From assembly GCF_013155365.1 (NCBI RefSeq), contig NZ_JABJRA010000002.1, positions 186,001 to 250,000 of the forward strand: 64,000 bases of DNA, in the 5' to 3' direction. This stretch comes from Nocardioides sp. zg-DK7169 (lineage in GTDB: Bacteria; Actinomycetota; Actinomycetes; Propionibacteriales; Nocardioidaceae). Both the position numbers and the translations under genes were made by a program. Below the pieces are notes generated by a model. It saw only the letters and a program-made list of their open reading frames with translations, was not told the origin of the DNA and ran no database searches. Below, piece after piece: positions 25,046 through 35,183 of the stretch (positions within the stretch are counted from its first letter, which is position 1; each line of letters starts with the position of its first letter).

Positions 25046-25503
25046 TCGGTCACCTCGGGAACCGGGTCAGCGCGCTGCTCGACGGCCAGCTCAGCGAGGC
25101 CGAGGCCGAGCGCGCCTGGGCCCACGTGCACCAGTGCCACGGCTGCCGCGACCAGGTGGAGCGGGAGGGCTGGGTCAAGACCCGCCTCGCCGGCCTCGCC
25201 CTGGGTGCCTCCGAGGCCCCCGACGGGCTGAAGGGCTCCCTGCGCGGCGCCCCGCTCGGCGTGCCCCCGGGCGACGCGTACCTCGCGCTGGCCACGGCAC
25301 CGTCCCGGCGCCCCCGTCGTACGACGCTCGTCGCGGTCGGCGGCGGCGCGCTCGGCGTCGCGGTCGTGGGGGTGCTGGCGCTCGGGACCGGCCCCGCCTC
25401 GGCTCCCCAGGTCGACAGGTCCCCGGCCCCCGCGTCGGTCACGAACGTCACCCCGTCGCCGGCGTACCCGGCCCCGCCCGGCCCGCTGCGCCGCTATCCC
25501 TGA
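25042..25503 (+). CDS. rseA: Zinc-binding anti-sigma factor (RseA-like)
   Basis: 153 residues from a GTG that overlaps the sigE stop. The ZAS motif is His28-x3-Cys32-x2-Cys35 (HVHQCHGC), so it probably binds zinc and holds SigE inactive. A hydrophobic segment at about residues 95-112 (VAVGGGALGVAVVGVLAL) could be a membrane helix, which would expose a Pro/Ala-rich tail outside. Redox or phosphorylation-triggered release is known for RseA in mycobacteria; whether it applies here is unknown. An HtrA protease, a plausible processing partner, follows 70 nt later. Confidence 0.88.
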   Translation: MIGHLGNRVSALLDGQLSEAEAERAWAHVHQCHGCRDQVEREGWVKTRLAGLALGASEAPDGLKGSLRGAPLGVPPGDAYLALATAPSRRPRRTTLVAVGGGALGVAVVGVLALGTGPASAPQVDRSPAPASVTNVTPSPAYPAPPGPLRRYP

Positions 25504-25572
25504 GCACCGCTGAGCCGCTCGCGGTCGCCGACCGCGGTCCCGCGATTTCGCGGTGCGGGTGATGATGGCTGG

Positions 25573-26865
25573 GTGAACCCGCACGACGAGCCCACGCCTC
25601 GGCCCGCAGCCGGCGAGGGCGAGCCCACCCAGCCGATCCTCCCGTCGTCCCCGCCGCCGACGTGGACGCCGCCCGCGGGGCCGCCGCCGTCGGCGCCCCC
25701 GGCTCCGTGGACCGGGTACGGCACCCCTCCGTCGGCGCCGCTGCCCGTGGCCCCCGCTCCGCGTCGTCCCCGCCCCAGCGGCTGGCTGTGGCCGGCCGTG
25801 ACCGTGCTGGCGCTCGCCGTCGGCGTGCTCGGCGGGTACGGCGGCGCCGTGCTCCACGACGAGCTGGCCGAGCGCGACCCGGGCACCGTGAGCGCCGGGC
25901 TCGCCGGGGTCGACCTCGTGGAGCTGCCGCCGCTCGACGGCGACGACGGCTCGGTCGCCGCGGTGGCCCAGGAGCTGTTGCCCAGCACCGTGCAGATCCT
26001 GGCGGAGCTGGAGGGTGAGGGCGGCGCCACCGGGTCCGGCTTCGTGCTGGACCGGCAGGGCCACATCGTCACCAACAACCACGTCGTCGCGGACGCCACC
26101 CGCGACGACGCGATCGAGATCGTCGACCAGGAGGGCAACCGCTACGCCGCCGAGATCGTCGGGCGCAGTCCGGTCTACGACCTCGCGGTGCTCTACTCCA
26201 AGGAGGCCGAGGGCCTCACCCCGGCCGCGCTGGGCGCCTCCCAGGCGCTGCGGGTCGGCGAGACGGTGGTCGCGATCGGCTCGCCCCTGGGGCTGAGCTC
26301 GACGGTCACCGCCGGCATCGTCAGCGCCCTCCAGCGCCCGGTCACCACGGGCGGGTCGGCCGACGACTCCTCCTACATCAACGCCGTCCAGACCGACGCC
26401 GCGATCAACCCCGGCAACTCCGGTGGACCGCTGGTCAACCTGCGCGGCCAGGTGGTCGGGGTCAACTCCGCGATCGCCACCACCGGCGGCACCCTGCTCG
26501 GCAGCGAGTCCGGCAACATCGGCGTCGGCTTCGCGATCCCGATCGAGCAGGTGCGGACCACCGCCGACCAGATCCTGCGCACCGGCAAGGCGCGCTACCC
26601 GGTGATCGGCGCGAAGGTCCAGACCGGTCGCCGTGAGGGCTCCGGCGCCGAGATCGACTCGGTCATGGCCGGCAGCCCGGCCGAGGACAGCGGTCTCGAG
26701 GCCGGTGACCTGGTCGTGGAGATCGACGGCGAGCGCGTCACCGACGGCATCGCCCTGATCGTGGCGATCCGCACCCACCAGCCCGGCGAGACCGTGGAGT
26801 TCACGGTCATGCGCGACGGCCGCGAGCGCCAGGTGGAGGTCCGCCTCGAGTCCGAGGTGGGCTGA
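25573..26865 (+). CDS. htrA: HtrA-like S1C serine protease with PDZ domain
   Basis: 430 residues from a GTG. A disordered Pro-rich cytoplasmic N terminus (about 70 residues) precedes one membrane helix (WLWPAVTVLALAVGVLGGYG), so the protease faces outside. The triad is His170 (TNNHVV), Asp203 (YDLAVLY) and Ser283 (NPGNSGGPLVN). A single PDZ domain fills the C terminus (AGSPAEDSGLEAGDLVVEIDG). It should act in quality control of surface proteins, in the SigE stress module. GATGAT 6 nt before the GTG, with no ribosome binding site, suggests a leaderless message. Confidence 0.93.
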   Translation: MNPHDEPTPRPAAGEGEPTQPILPSSPPPTWTPPAGPPPSAPPAPWTGYGTPPSAPLPVAPAPRRPRPSGWLWPAVTVLALAVGVLGGYGGAVLHDELAERDPGTVSAGLAGVDLVELPPLDGDDGSVAAVAQELLPSTVQILAELEGEGGATGSGFVLDRQGHIVTNNHVVADATRDDAIEIVDQEGNRYAAEIVGRSPVYDLAVLYSKEAEGLTPAALGASQALRVGETVVAIGSPLGLSSTVTAGIVSALQRPVTTGGSADDSSYINAVQTDAAINPGNSGGPLVNLRGQVVGVNSAIATTGGTLLGSESGNIGVGFAIPIEQVRTTADQILRTGKARYPVIGAKVQTGRREGSGAEIDSVMAGSPAEDSGLEAGDLVVEIDGERVTDGIALIVAIRTHQPGETVEFTVMRDGRERQVEVRLESEVG

Positions 26866-26907
26866 GCCGGACGTCGCCGCCGCCGGCGGTCGAGGGCCCG
26901 GACCCGC

Positions 26908-27156
26908 TCAGGGACGGGGCTCCGGTCCCGGCTCCGGCTCGAGGAACGGGTGCTCGTCGACGAACGTCCGCGTCTCGGCGTACATCCGCTGGATGAACTC
27001 CTCGAGCTGGCTGTCCTCCACCCGCCACTGGCCGCGCCCGCCGATCTTGATGGCGGGCAGCTCGCCCCGACGCACGAGGGCGTAGACCTGCGCGCTCGAG
27101 GTGTTGAGCACCTCGGCCACGTCGGCGAGGGTGAGGAACCGGGGGGTGCCTGCCAT
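26908..27156 (-). CDS. Small excisionase/BldC-like helix-turn-helix protein
   Basis: 82 residues. FLTLADVAEVLNTSSAQVYALVRRGELPAIKIGGRGQWRVEDSQ is the winged helix-turn-helix of excisionase- and BldC-type proteins (MerR-like DNA binding without an effector domain). The tail after residue 60 is acidic and Pro-rich. No integrase is near, so a BldC-like regulator is likelier than a phage excisionase. It is divergent from the CpaB-like gene, 99 nt away. Confidence 0.85.
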   Translation of the reverse strand: MAGTPRFLTLADVAEVLNTSSAQVYALVRRGELPAIKIGGRGQWRVEDSQLEEFIQRMYAETRTFVDEHPFLEPEPGPEPRP

Positions 27157-27255
27157 GAGCACATCGTCGCACCAGGTCCGCCCCGACGGCGGGGTTCCCC
27201 CGACCCTGTGGAGGAGCAGGTGTCCGCGGAGCGTGCGCTGGGCATGATGGGCGCC

Positions 27256-27918
27256 GTGTCCAGAGCGCCACGCCAGGTGTCCCCGTCCGCCGTCCCGGTG
27301 GCGACGCGCAGCCGTCGCCCCGGGTGGCGCGACCCGCGCCTGTGGGCCGGGGTCGCGGTGGTCGCGGTGTCCGTGGTCGTGGGCTCGCGGGTGCTGGCCG
27401 CCGCGGACGACCGGGTACCGGTCTGGGCGGTGTCCGCCGACCTGGGTGCTGGTGCGGTGCTGACCGCGGACGACCTGGTCGTGCACGAGGTCGGCTTCGC
27501 CGACGGGGCCCACCTCGAGGGCTACTTCGGCGCCGACGAGGAGGTCCCCGCCGACCTGAGGCTGCTGCGCCCGGTGGGCGCCGGCGAGCTGCTGCCGCGC
27601 TCGGCGGTGGGGGCCGCGGACGAGACGAGCACCGTGCACGTCCCGGTGGCCGTCGACCAGGTGCCGCCGGCCGTCGGGCCCGGCTCGACCGTCGACGTCT
27701 ACCTGGTCGCCGGTGCCGGGGCGGACCCGGCGACCACGGCCGCGGGGCCCGCCCTCGACGACGTGGCGGTGGTCGAGGCGCCGGCGCCCGACGACGCCTT
27801 CGCGGCCGGTGGCCGGCGCCAGCTCGTGCTGGCCGTCGACGAGACCGACGTGGCCGGGTTCTTCGACCGGCTCGGGCGCAGCGGCGACGCGGTCGTCACC
27901 GTCACCCTGGGCCGGTGA
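27256..27918 (+). CDS. SAF-domain protein, CpaB/RcpC-like
   Basis: 220 residues from the GTG at 27256. One N-terminal helix (WAGVAVVAVSVVVGSRVLAAADD) is followed by a SAF/beta-clip domain (VPVWAVSADLGAGAVLTADDLVVHEV, LRPVGAGELLPRSAV), as in CpaB/RcpC of Flp/Tad pilus systems. Next comes a C-terminal strand-rich region (VPVAVDQVPPAVGPGSTVDVYLV). CATGAT 7 nt before the GTG matches the leaderless layout seen elsewhere; ATGs at 27244 and 27247 are alternatives. It is coupled to the CpaE-like gene, but CpaF, TadB, TadC and pilin genes are absent from the window. Confidence 0.8.
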   Translation: MSRAPRQVSPSAVPVATRSRRPGWRDPRLWAGVAVVAVSVVVGSRVLAAADDRVPVWAVSADLGAGAVLTADDLVVHEVGFADGAHLEGYFGADEEVPADLRLLRPVGAGELLPRSAVGAADETSTVHVPVAVDQVPPAVGPGSTVDVYLVAGAGADPATTAAGPALDDVAVVEAPAPDDAFAAGGRRQLVLAVDETDVAGFFDRLGRSGDAVVTVTLGR

Positions 27919-29198
27919 GCGTGCGCGCGCCGGTCGTCGTCCTCGTGGTCGCGGCCGGCGCGGCGTGGGAGCCGCGCGCGATGACGCTGCTCGGGGAGGC
28001 GCCCGGGGTGGTCGTGCTCAAGCGCTGCGTGGACGTCGACGACCTGCTCGCCGCCGCGTCGGCGGGGCAGGCCGACGTCGCCGTCGTCGGGCTGGACGCG
28101 CCGGGCCTCGACGGCCCCGCGGTGGAGCACCTGCGCGCCCACGCCGTCCGCACGGTCGCGGTCGTGCCGCGCACCACCACCGCGGACGCCGCGCGCCTGC
28201 ACGCCGTACGCCTCGGGATCGCCTCCGCGATCGGTGAGGACGGCCTCGAGGAGCTCCCCGGTGCCGTGCTGGCCGCGGGGGAGCCGGGCCCGGCCCGGCC
28301 CGGCGAGGCCCAGGACGGCGCCGTGCCGGAGGACGCCGACGCCGGCGACCGTACGCCGCGGGACCCGGCGGCGCCGGGCCGTGTCGTCGCGGTCTGGGGG
28401 CCGGCCGGTGCCCCGGGGCGCTCCACGGTCGCGGTCGCCCTGGCCGCCGAGCTCGCCCGCCGCCAGCTGCGCACCGTGCTGGTCGACGCGGACCCGCAGG
28501 CCGCGAGCGTCGCCCAGCAGCTGGGCATCCTCGACGAGGTCTCCGGCCTGCTCGCCGCCGCCCGGCTCGCCTCGGCCGGGCAGCTCGCGGAGCGCTTCGA
28601 CACCGTCCAGCGGGCCCTGGACCCCTATCTCTCCGTCGTCACCGGGCTGCCCCGGCCCGACCGCTGGATCGAGGTGCGGCCCGGGGCGCTCGAGGTCCTG
28701 CTCGACGTCGCCCGGGCGGCCGGGCAGGTGGTCGTCGACACCGGCCCGAGCCTGGAGGGCGACCCGCACGGTGACCTCGGGCCGCGGCCGGCCCGCCACC
28801 AGCTCACCCTCGGGGCACTGGGGGCCGCCGACGAGGTGGTCGTGGTCGGCACCGCGGACCCGGTCGGGCTGGCCCGGCTGGCCCGCGGCCTGGTGGAGCT
28901 GCGCGAGAGCGGCGTCACCGCCCCGCTGCGGGTGGTGGTCAACCGGATGCGCGGCACCCTGGGCTGGTCCGAGCGCGACGTGGGCGCGATGGTCTCGGGC
29001 TTCGTGCCGCTGGCCGGGCTGCACTTCCTTCCCGAGGACCGCGCCGCGACCGACCGGGCCCTGGTCACCGGGCGCACCGTCCCCGACGGCGGCGACTCCG
29101 CGCTGGCGCGAGGGATCGGCGTCCTCGCCGACGCCCTGCTCGGGGCGCCGGCGAGAGGCGTCAGGACGCGAAGAGCAGGTAGAGCCCGCCTGCGGTGA
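27915..29198 (+). CDS. CpaE/MinD-like ATPase with divergent Walker A
   Basis: 427 residues from a GTG overlapping the CpaB-like stop (GTGA). The N-terminal 130 residues resemble a receiver-like pseudo-domain (VVVLVVAAGAAWEPRAMTLL). The C-terminal part is a P-loop ATPase of the MinD/ParA class: VVAVWGPAGAPGRSTVAVALA has Arg where Walker A normally has Lys, then VLVDADPQAASVAQQLGI and VVVDTGPSL. Several actinobacterial CpaE-like proteins carry such changes, so ATP binding may be altered. The last 38 nt overlap the convergent membrane-protein gene at 29161. Confidence 0.8.
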   Translation: MSVRAPVVVLVVAAGAAWEPRAMTLLGEAPGVVVLKRCVDVDDLLAAASAGQADVAVVGLDAPGLDGPAVEHLRAHAVRTVAVVPRTTTADAARLHAVRLGIASAIGEDGLEELPGAVLAAGEPGPARPGEAQDGAVPEDADAGDRTPRDPAAPGRVVAVWGPAGAPGRSTVAVALAAELARRQLRTVLVDADPQAASVAQQLGILDEVSGLLAAARLASAGQLAERFDTVQRALDPYLSVVTGLPRPDRWIEVRPGALEVLLDVARAAGQVVVDTGPSLEGDPHGDLGPRPARHQLTLGALGAADEVVVVGTADPVGLARLARGLVELRESGVTAPLRVVVNRMRGTLGWSERDVGAMVSGFVPLAGLHFLPEDRAATDRALVTGRTVPDGGDSALARGIGVLADALLGAPARGVRTRRAGRARLR

Positions 29199-30534
29199 AG
29201 GCCACCATCGCGAACAGCAGCGGCAGCTGGCCGACCAGCTGGTGGCGCGGCGGAAGCAGCCGGATCGCCCGGTCGTGGGCGGCGACGACGCCGAGGAGGT
29301 GCCCGATCACCACCGCGACGACCTTGAGGTTGGCGATGAAGGTCGGGTGCTCGGCGAGGCCGTAGTTCACCTTCCAGTCACCGGTGCCGAAGAGGTTGCT
29401 GCCGTTGCTGAGCGGGTCGCTGGCCTGGATCAGCGTCAGCTGGCCCATCTCCACCAGGTAGGTGAAGTAGTGCGCGACGATGTAGCCGACCACGATCGGC
29501 ACGATCGAGTGCGCGAACTGGTCGGGCAGCGCGCGGCGTACCGCCCACCGGGTGCGGGGGCCGCTGTGCGGGTCCACCCGGACCCCGGTGGCCATCGTGG
29601 CGAGCACGAAGATCGCCAGGACCAGCAGCACCAGCGCGAGCAGCCCGAAGGTGCCGATCCACTCGCCCAGCCAGGGTGTCGTGCGGATCGTCTCGTTGTT
29701 CTGGATGAACTTCAGCCAGTAGGTGCTCTCCCGGAAGGAGTCGTACGCCGTGCTGCCGAACAGCACCGACACGACGGCGACGAGCCCGGGACCGACCTCG
29801 ACCGAGTCGAGGTTGGACAGCGGGGTGCGCACCAGCAGCCGGCCCTCGCGCACCGCCCAGATCGACAGCTTGCCCACCAGCGTGGAGTAGACCTCGAAGG
29901 GGTCGGCGCGCTCGTAGAACCGGTTGCCGAACAGCGCGCCGCCCACGAGCATCACCGCGACGTACACCGCGCACCACAGGCGCACCGGCCCGAGCTCGGT
30001 GGAGTAGACGTAGGCCAGCTCCAGCCACACGAACGCGAACAGCCCGACCGCGGCGGGCCAGTAGCCCAGCCGGGCGGGGTACTCCATCAGGCCGCGCTCG
30101 GGGTCGGAGCCGGTGAGCCTGGCGAGGAGCAGGTTGATGGTGCGGACCGGGCTGATCGCCTTCCAGACCGGACCGAGGAGGAACGAGGCGGGCACCAGGC
30201 CCACCCACCACCAGACGTAGAAGATCCCGAAGATGGGGTTGGTCAGCAGGTTCTGCCCGAACAGCGCCGCGGTGGCGGAGAAGAGGAACAGCGCCATGCC
30301 GAGGGTCCGGGCGGCGACGCGGAACGGCGTGGACAGCACGACCCGGCTCAGCAGCTCCGGGGCGGGTCGCCCGCTGGCGGGGCCGTCGAAGCGCGGCGTG
30401 CGCCACGCGACGGCGAGCACGGTGAAGGAGAGCACCAGCGCCGCGACCGCGCCGGCGATGGCCAGCTCCGGTGAGATCGGCAGGTCCTTCGCCCCGCCGA
30501 TCCCATGCGCCAGTGTCAGCCCGTCTGCGGGCAC
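29161..30534 (-). CDS. Polytopic membrane protein of unknown function
   Basis: 457 residues from a GTG at 30534, 1 nt after the stop of the preceding lipoprotein gene, so the two are one operon. About nine to ten hydrophobic segments, with a luminal start LAHGIGGAKDLPISPE typical of an actinobacterial family without a solid name. Charged loops carry histidines (SIVPIVVGYIVAHYFTYLVEM, IGHLLGVVAAHDRAIRLLP) that could ligate heme or metal. I cannot name the function; a role with copper or cytochromes is a guess prompted by the partner protein. Confidence 0.72.
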   Translation of the reverse strand: MPADGLTLAHGIGGAKDLPISPELAIAGAVAALVLSFTVLAVAWRTPRFDGPASGRPAPELLSRVVLSTPFRVAARTLGMALFLFSATAALFGQNLLTNPIFGIFYVWWWVGLVPASFLLGPVWKAISPVRTINLLLARLTGSDPERGLMEYPARLGYWPAAVGLFAFVWLELAYVYSTELGPVRLWCAVYVAVMLVGGALFGNRFYERADPFEVYSTLVGKLSIWAVREGRLLVRTPLSNLDSVEVGPGLVAVVSVLFGSTAYDSFRESTYWLKFIQNNETIRTTPWLGEWIGTFGLLALVLLVLAIFVLATMATGVRVDPHSGPRTRWAVRRALPDQFAHSIVPIVVGYIVAHYFTYLVEMGQLTLIQASDPLSNGSNLFGTGDWKVNYGLAEHPTFIANLKVVAVVIGHLLGVVAAHDRAIRLLPPRHQLVGQLPLLFAMVAFTAGGLYLLFAS

Positions 30535-30535
30535 C

Positions 30536-30901
30536 TCAGCGGATCTCGAGCAGGACGACCACGACGTCGGGGTCGTGGGTCTCCACCTCGATGCGGCCCG
30601 GCGACTCGTCGAGGTCGAGCGCGAGCGTGCTGATCCCCTTGTCGTAGGGCAGCGTCTGGCCGTCGCCGTCGGTGTGCACGTGCAGCTCGCCCGGCTTGTC
30701 CGCGTCCATCAGGAACTCGACGTCCTGGCCCTGGGCGAGCTGGACCCGCTCGCCGTTCGGGGTGACGGTGCCGTCCTGGATCGTGACCTCGATGACCTTC
30801 GGGTCCGCCGGGTCGGCGGGGTCGCTGTCGTCCTCGCCGCCGCAGGCGGCGAGGAACAGGCAGGTCGCGAGGACCGCAGGGATCGCGATCGAACGGCGCA
30901 T
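30536..30901 (-). CDS. Cupredoxin-like lipoprotein
   Basis: 121 residues from the ATG at 30901, with GAGGAAG before it. Lipobox LAAC at residues about 17-20, then an acidic linker and a compact strand-rich domain (VIEVTIQDGTVTPNGERVQLAQGQDVEFLMDADKPGELHVHTDG) of cupredoxin-like type. The His-Cys-His-Met set of a type I copper site is not present; only HVH is suggestive. It is probably a surface partner of the membrane protein at 29161-30534. Function unknown. Confidence 0.75.
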   Translation of the reverse strand: MRRSIAIPAVLATCLFLAACGGEDDSDPADPADPKVIEVTIQDGTVTPNGERVQLAQGQDVEFLMDADKPGELHVHTDGDGQTLPYDKGISTLALDLDESPGRIEVETHDPDVVVVLLEIR

Positions 30902-31059
30902 GGGGGACACTTCCTCGTTGTCGTGGTGAGCGTGGTTCTCCGCGGGCGTGTGCACGTGTCGGACGGCTGCTGCGCCGACCCGGTCCCGACGTCTGCCAGA
31001 ATCCCATGCGGAGCAAGCGGGGGTCCCGGTGGCCCGGTCGGCGAGGGAAGGGCGTGGCG

Positions 31060-32505
31060 ATGGGCGAGCGACTGCGTCCGCGGGACCTGGCGCTGCTGGC
31101 CGAGGAGACCCCGTCGACCCCGATGCACAACGCGACCGTCGAGATCTTCGAGCCCGGCGAGAGCGGGTTCGACCACGAGTGCCTCCTGCGGCTGATCTCC
31201 GAGCGGATCTCCTTCGTGCCGCGCTACCGCCAGCGGCTCCAGACGGTGCCCGGGCGGCTGGCCAACCCGGTCTGGGTCGACGACCCGCACTTCGACCTGG
31301 AGTTCCACGTGCGGCGCTCGGCGCTGCCGCGTCCCGGCACCGGTGACCAGCTGCGCGAGCTGGTGGCGCGGATCGTGTCGCGCCCGCTGGACCGCAACCG
31401 CCCCCTGTGGGAGGTCTACTTCATCGAGGGCCTGGACGGCGGCCGGGTCGCGCTGCTCTACAAGTCCCACCAGGTGCTCGTCGACGGGGTGGAGACCGTC
31501 GAGCTCGGCCAGGTGCTGCTCGACACCACCCCCGAGCCCAAGGAGCTCGGCACCGACGTGTGGCGCCCGCGCCGGCGCCCCTCGCCGGCGTCGCTGGTGC
31601 TGGGCGCGCTGCGCGACAACGTCCGCGACCGCACCACGATCCTCGACACCGCCCGCAGCCGCGCCGGCGAGCTGTTGCGCAGCGCCGACGACTCGGCCCA
31701 GCGGGTGGCTCGCGTCGCCACCGGTCTCTCCGGCCGGCCGCCCGAGCGGGTCGGCCCGCTCGGCGGCGTGCTCTCGCAGCAGCGCCGCGTGGTCGGGGTG
31801 GTGCGCTCCCTGGAGGACCACCGCCGGGTGCGCGCCGTGCACGGCGGCACGGTGAACGACGTGGTGCTGGCCAGCGTCGCCGGTGGGCTGCGCACCTGGC
31901 TGATGAACCGTGCGGAGTCGCTCGCCGGCGTGCGGCGGGTGCGCGCGGTCGTCCCGGTCTCGGTCATCGACGAGGAGCTCGAGGCGACCTCGCTGGGCAC
32001 GCAGATCGCCGCGCACGAGGTCGACCTCCCCGTGGGCGAGCCCAGCGCGGTGGTCCGCCTGCACCAGGTCTCCTACTCCTTCCGCGTGCACCACGAGACC
32101 GGCCGCGGCGTCGCGGCCGACCGGCTCGCGGGCATCGCCGGCTTCGCCCCCGCCACCTTCCACGCCATCGGCGCCCGGGTGGCGGGGGCCGAGCGGCGCC
32201 GCGGGTTCCACCTCACCGTGACCAACGTGCCGGGCCCGCAGGCCCCGCTGTACGCCGCGGGCGCGCGCATGGTCGCGACCTACCCCGTCCCGTCGCTGCT
32301 GCCCGGCCAGGCGGTGGCCGTCGGCGTCACGTCGTACGACGGGCAGGTGTACTACGGCATCACCGCCGACCGCGACCTGGTCCCCGACGCCGGTGTGCTC
32401 GCCCAGTCGATCGGCGAGGCCCTCGACGAGCTCGTCGAGACCACGACCGACGCGCGGCCGCAGGCCTCGCGCGGGCGGCGGCGCACCGAGAAGAGGAAGC
32501 CATGA
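31060..32505 (+). CDS. WS/DGAT-family acyltransferase homologue with altered active site
   Basis: 481 residues from the ATG at 31060, after a purine-rich GAGGGAAGGG. The family architecture is complete (N-terminal HxxxDG half, C-terminal half with FHLTVTNVPGPQAPLY and SYDGQVYYGI). Wax ester synthase/diacylglycerol acyltransferases normally have HHxxxDG; here it is His137-Gln138-Val-Leu-Val-Asp142-Gly143 (KSHQVLVDG), so the second, catalytic His is Gln. The enzyme may be inactive or use another chemistry. It overlaps the DUF6912 gene by ATGA. Confidence 0.85.
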   Translation: MGERLRPRDLALLAEETPSTPMHNATVEIFEPGESGFDHECLLRLISERISFVPRYRQRLQTVPGRLANPVWVDDPHFDLEFHVRRSALPRPGTGDQLRELVARIVSRPLDRNRPLWEVYFIEGLDGGRVALLYKSHQVLVDGVETVELGQVLLDTTPEPKELGTDVWRPRRRPSPASLVLGALRDNVRDRTTILDTARSRAGELLRSADDSAQRVARVATGLSGRPPERVGPLGGVLSQQRRVVGVVRSLEDHRRVRAVHGGTVNDVVLASVAGGLRTWLMNRAESLAGVRRVRAVVPVSVIDEELEATSLGTQIAAHEVDLPVGEPSAVVRLHQVSYSFRVHHETGRGVAADRLAGIAGFAPATFHAIGARVAGAERRRGFHLTVTNVPGPQAPLYAAGARMVATYPVPSLLPGQAVAVGVTSYDGQVYYGITADRDLVPDAGVLAQSIGEALDELVETTTDARPQASRGRRRTEKRKP

Positions 32506-32840
32506 GCACCCGCGTCTACGTCCCCACCACCCTCGAGCGGCTCGCGGCCCACGTGGCCGCGGGGGAGGTGCCGGCCGACGGCGAGCGGTTCGTCGCGCCC
32601 GACGAGAGCGAGGAGGGCGAGTACGCCGCCCTCACCGAGGCCGCGCTTGCCTCCGCGGAGCTGGGCGGCGAACGGCGCGTGGTGCTGGTCGCCGAGGTGG
32701 GCGACCCCGACGCGCCGGTGCCGCTCGCGGACCTGGTGGCCGTGCACGTGGATGTCGCCGCCGAGCCCGACCCGGACGAGGACCTCGCCTGGTTCGCCAC
32801 CCAGGAGATCCCGCACCTGCTCGACGGCTCGGCGTTCTGA
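32502..32840 (+). CDS. DUF6912 family protein
   Basis: 112 residues, coupled to the acyltransferase gene by an ATGA overlap. It begins MSTRVYVPTTLERLAAHVAAGE and has an acidic middle (DESEEGEYAAL). It ends with the conserved LAWFATQEIPHLL. The protein is a common small actinobacterial family of unknown function. No signal or membrane segment. The order with WS/DGAT and pruA is common in this group, but a shared function is not established. Confidence 0.8.
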   Translation: MSTRVYVPTTLERLAAHVAAGEVPADGERFVAPDESEEGEYAALTEAALASAELGGERRVVLVAEVGDPDAPVPLADLVAVHVDVAAEPDPDEDLAWFATQEIPHLLDGSAF

Positions 32841-32914
32841 GCGAACCTGTCACCGGGCGGAGCCGGACCCGCGAAACCCTTGGAGTGCCCGGGGAGCGGT
32901 GAGAGAGTCGGCGG

Positions 32915-34549
<1,635 letters not shown>

Positions 34550-34567
34550 GCCGGCCGGTCGCCGGGC

Positions 34568-35056
34568 TCAGGACACCCGGGAGAGGTACTCGCGCCCGAC
34601 GGCGTTCTCCACGTCGAGCGCCTTGCGGAGCATGTCGGCGACGAGCTTCTCCACCTTGCCGGCGACCAGTGGGATGCGCACCCGGATGTCGAGCTCGACC
34701 TGCTCGGTCGTGACGCCGGCGGTCTCGGACAGGGTCGCGGTGCCGGTCATCTCGCCCGGCTTGCCGGGGATCGTGACCTCGACGTCGGCGTGCTCGGTCG
34801 TCGTCCAGGTCTCCACCTGCACGATCCGGATCGAGTCGCCGACGATCCGGGTCGCGAAGGACGGCAGGCCGGCGGCGGACTGCACCTGCTCGATGGTGAC
34901 CCGGTGGCCGGCGTCGAGCTCCTCGACGGCCGCCGAGGAGCTGAGCACCCGGGCGCGGGCGCACACCTCCTCGCGGAAGGCGGGGTCGAGCAGCATCGCG
35001 TGCACGTCGGCCAGCGGCGCGTCGTAGCTCAGGGTGTGGCTGACACGGGTGCCCAT
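34568..35056 (-). CDS. DUF2505 domain protein
   Basis: 162 residues from the ATG at 35056 (upstream ATG 35065 lacks spacing from the same GGAG). It has the START/SRPBCC-like helix-grip layout: an N-terminal strand with MGTRVSHTLSYDAPLADVHAMLLD, two-stranded sheets, and a long C-terminal helix (VAGKVEKLVADMLRKALDVENAVGREYL). Actinobacterial DUF2505 proteins are thought to bind hydrophobic ligands, but no function is known. It is divergent from the dioxygenase gene. Confidence 0.85.
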   Translation of the reverse strand: MGTRVSHTLSYDAPLADVHAMLLDPAFREEVCARARVLSSSAAVEELDAGHRVTIEQVQSAAGLPSFATRIVGDSIRIVQVETWTTTEHADVEVTIPGKPGEMTGTATLSETAGVTTEQVELDIRVRIPLVAGKVEKLVADMLRKALDVENAVGREYLSRVS

Positions 35057-35171
35057 GGGCTCCATCTCCTTCGGTGGCGCGGCCGCTGTGCACGGGGAGG
35101 GAGCCGTGCCCGCCCGCGCCGAGCGGGTCAGCGCGATCGTGCCATGCCTCGCAAGCCCGGTCGGCGCGGGC

Positions 35172-35177
35172 TACGGT
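35172..35177 (+). promoter_or_regulatory. -10 box of a leaderless promoter (kynA)
   Basis: TACGGT is followed by 6 nt and then the ATG at 35184. No ribosome binding site separates them. Confidence 0.5.
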
Positions 35178-35183
35178 GCCCAG

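Noticed and set aside
26908..27156. Phage excisionase
   Set aside because: No integrase, attachment site or phage gene is nearby; the protein fits BldC-like chromosomal regulators better.
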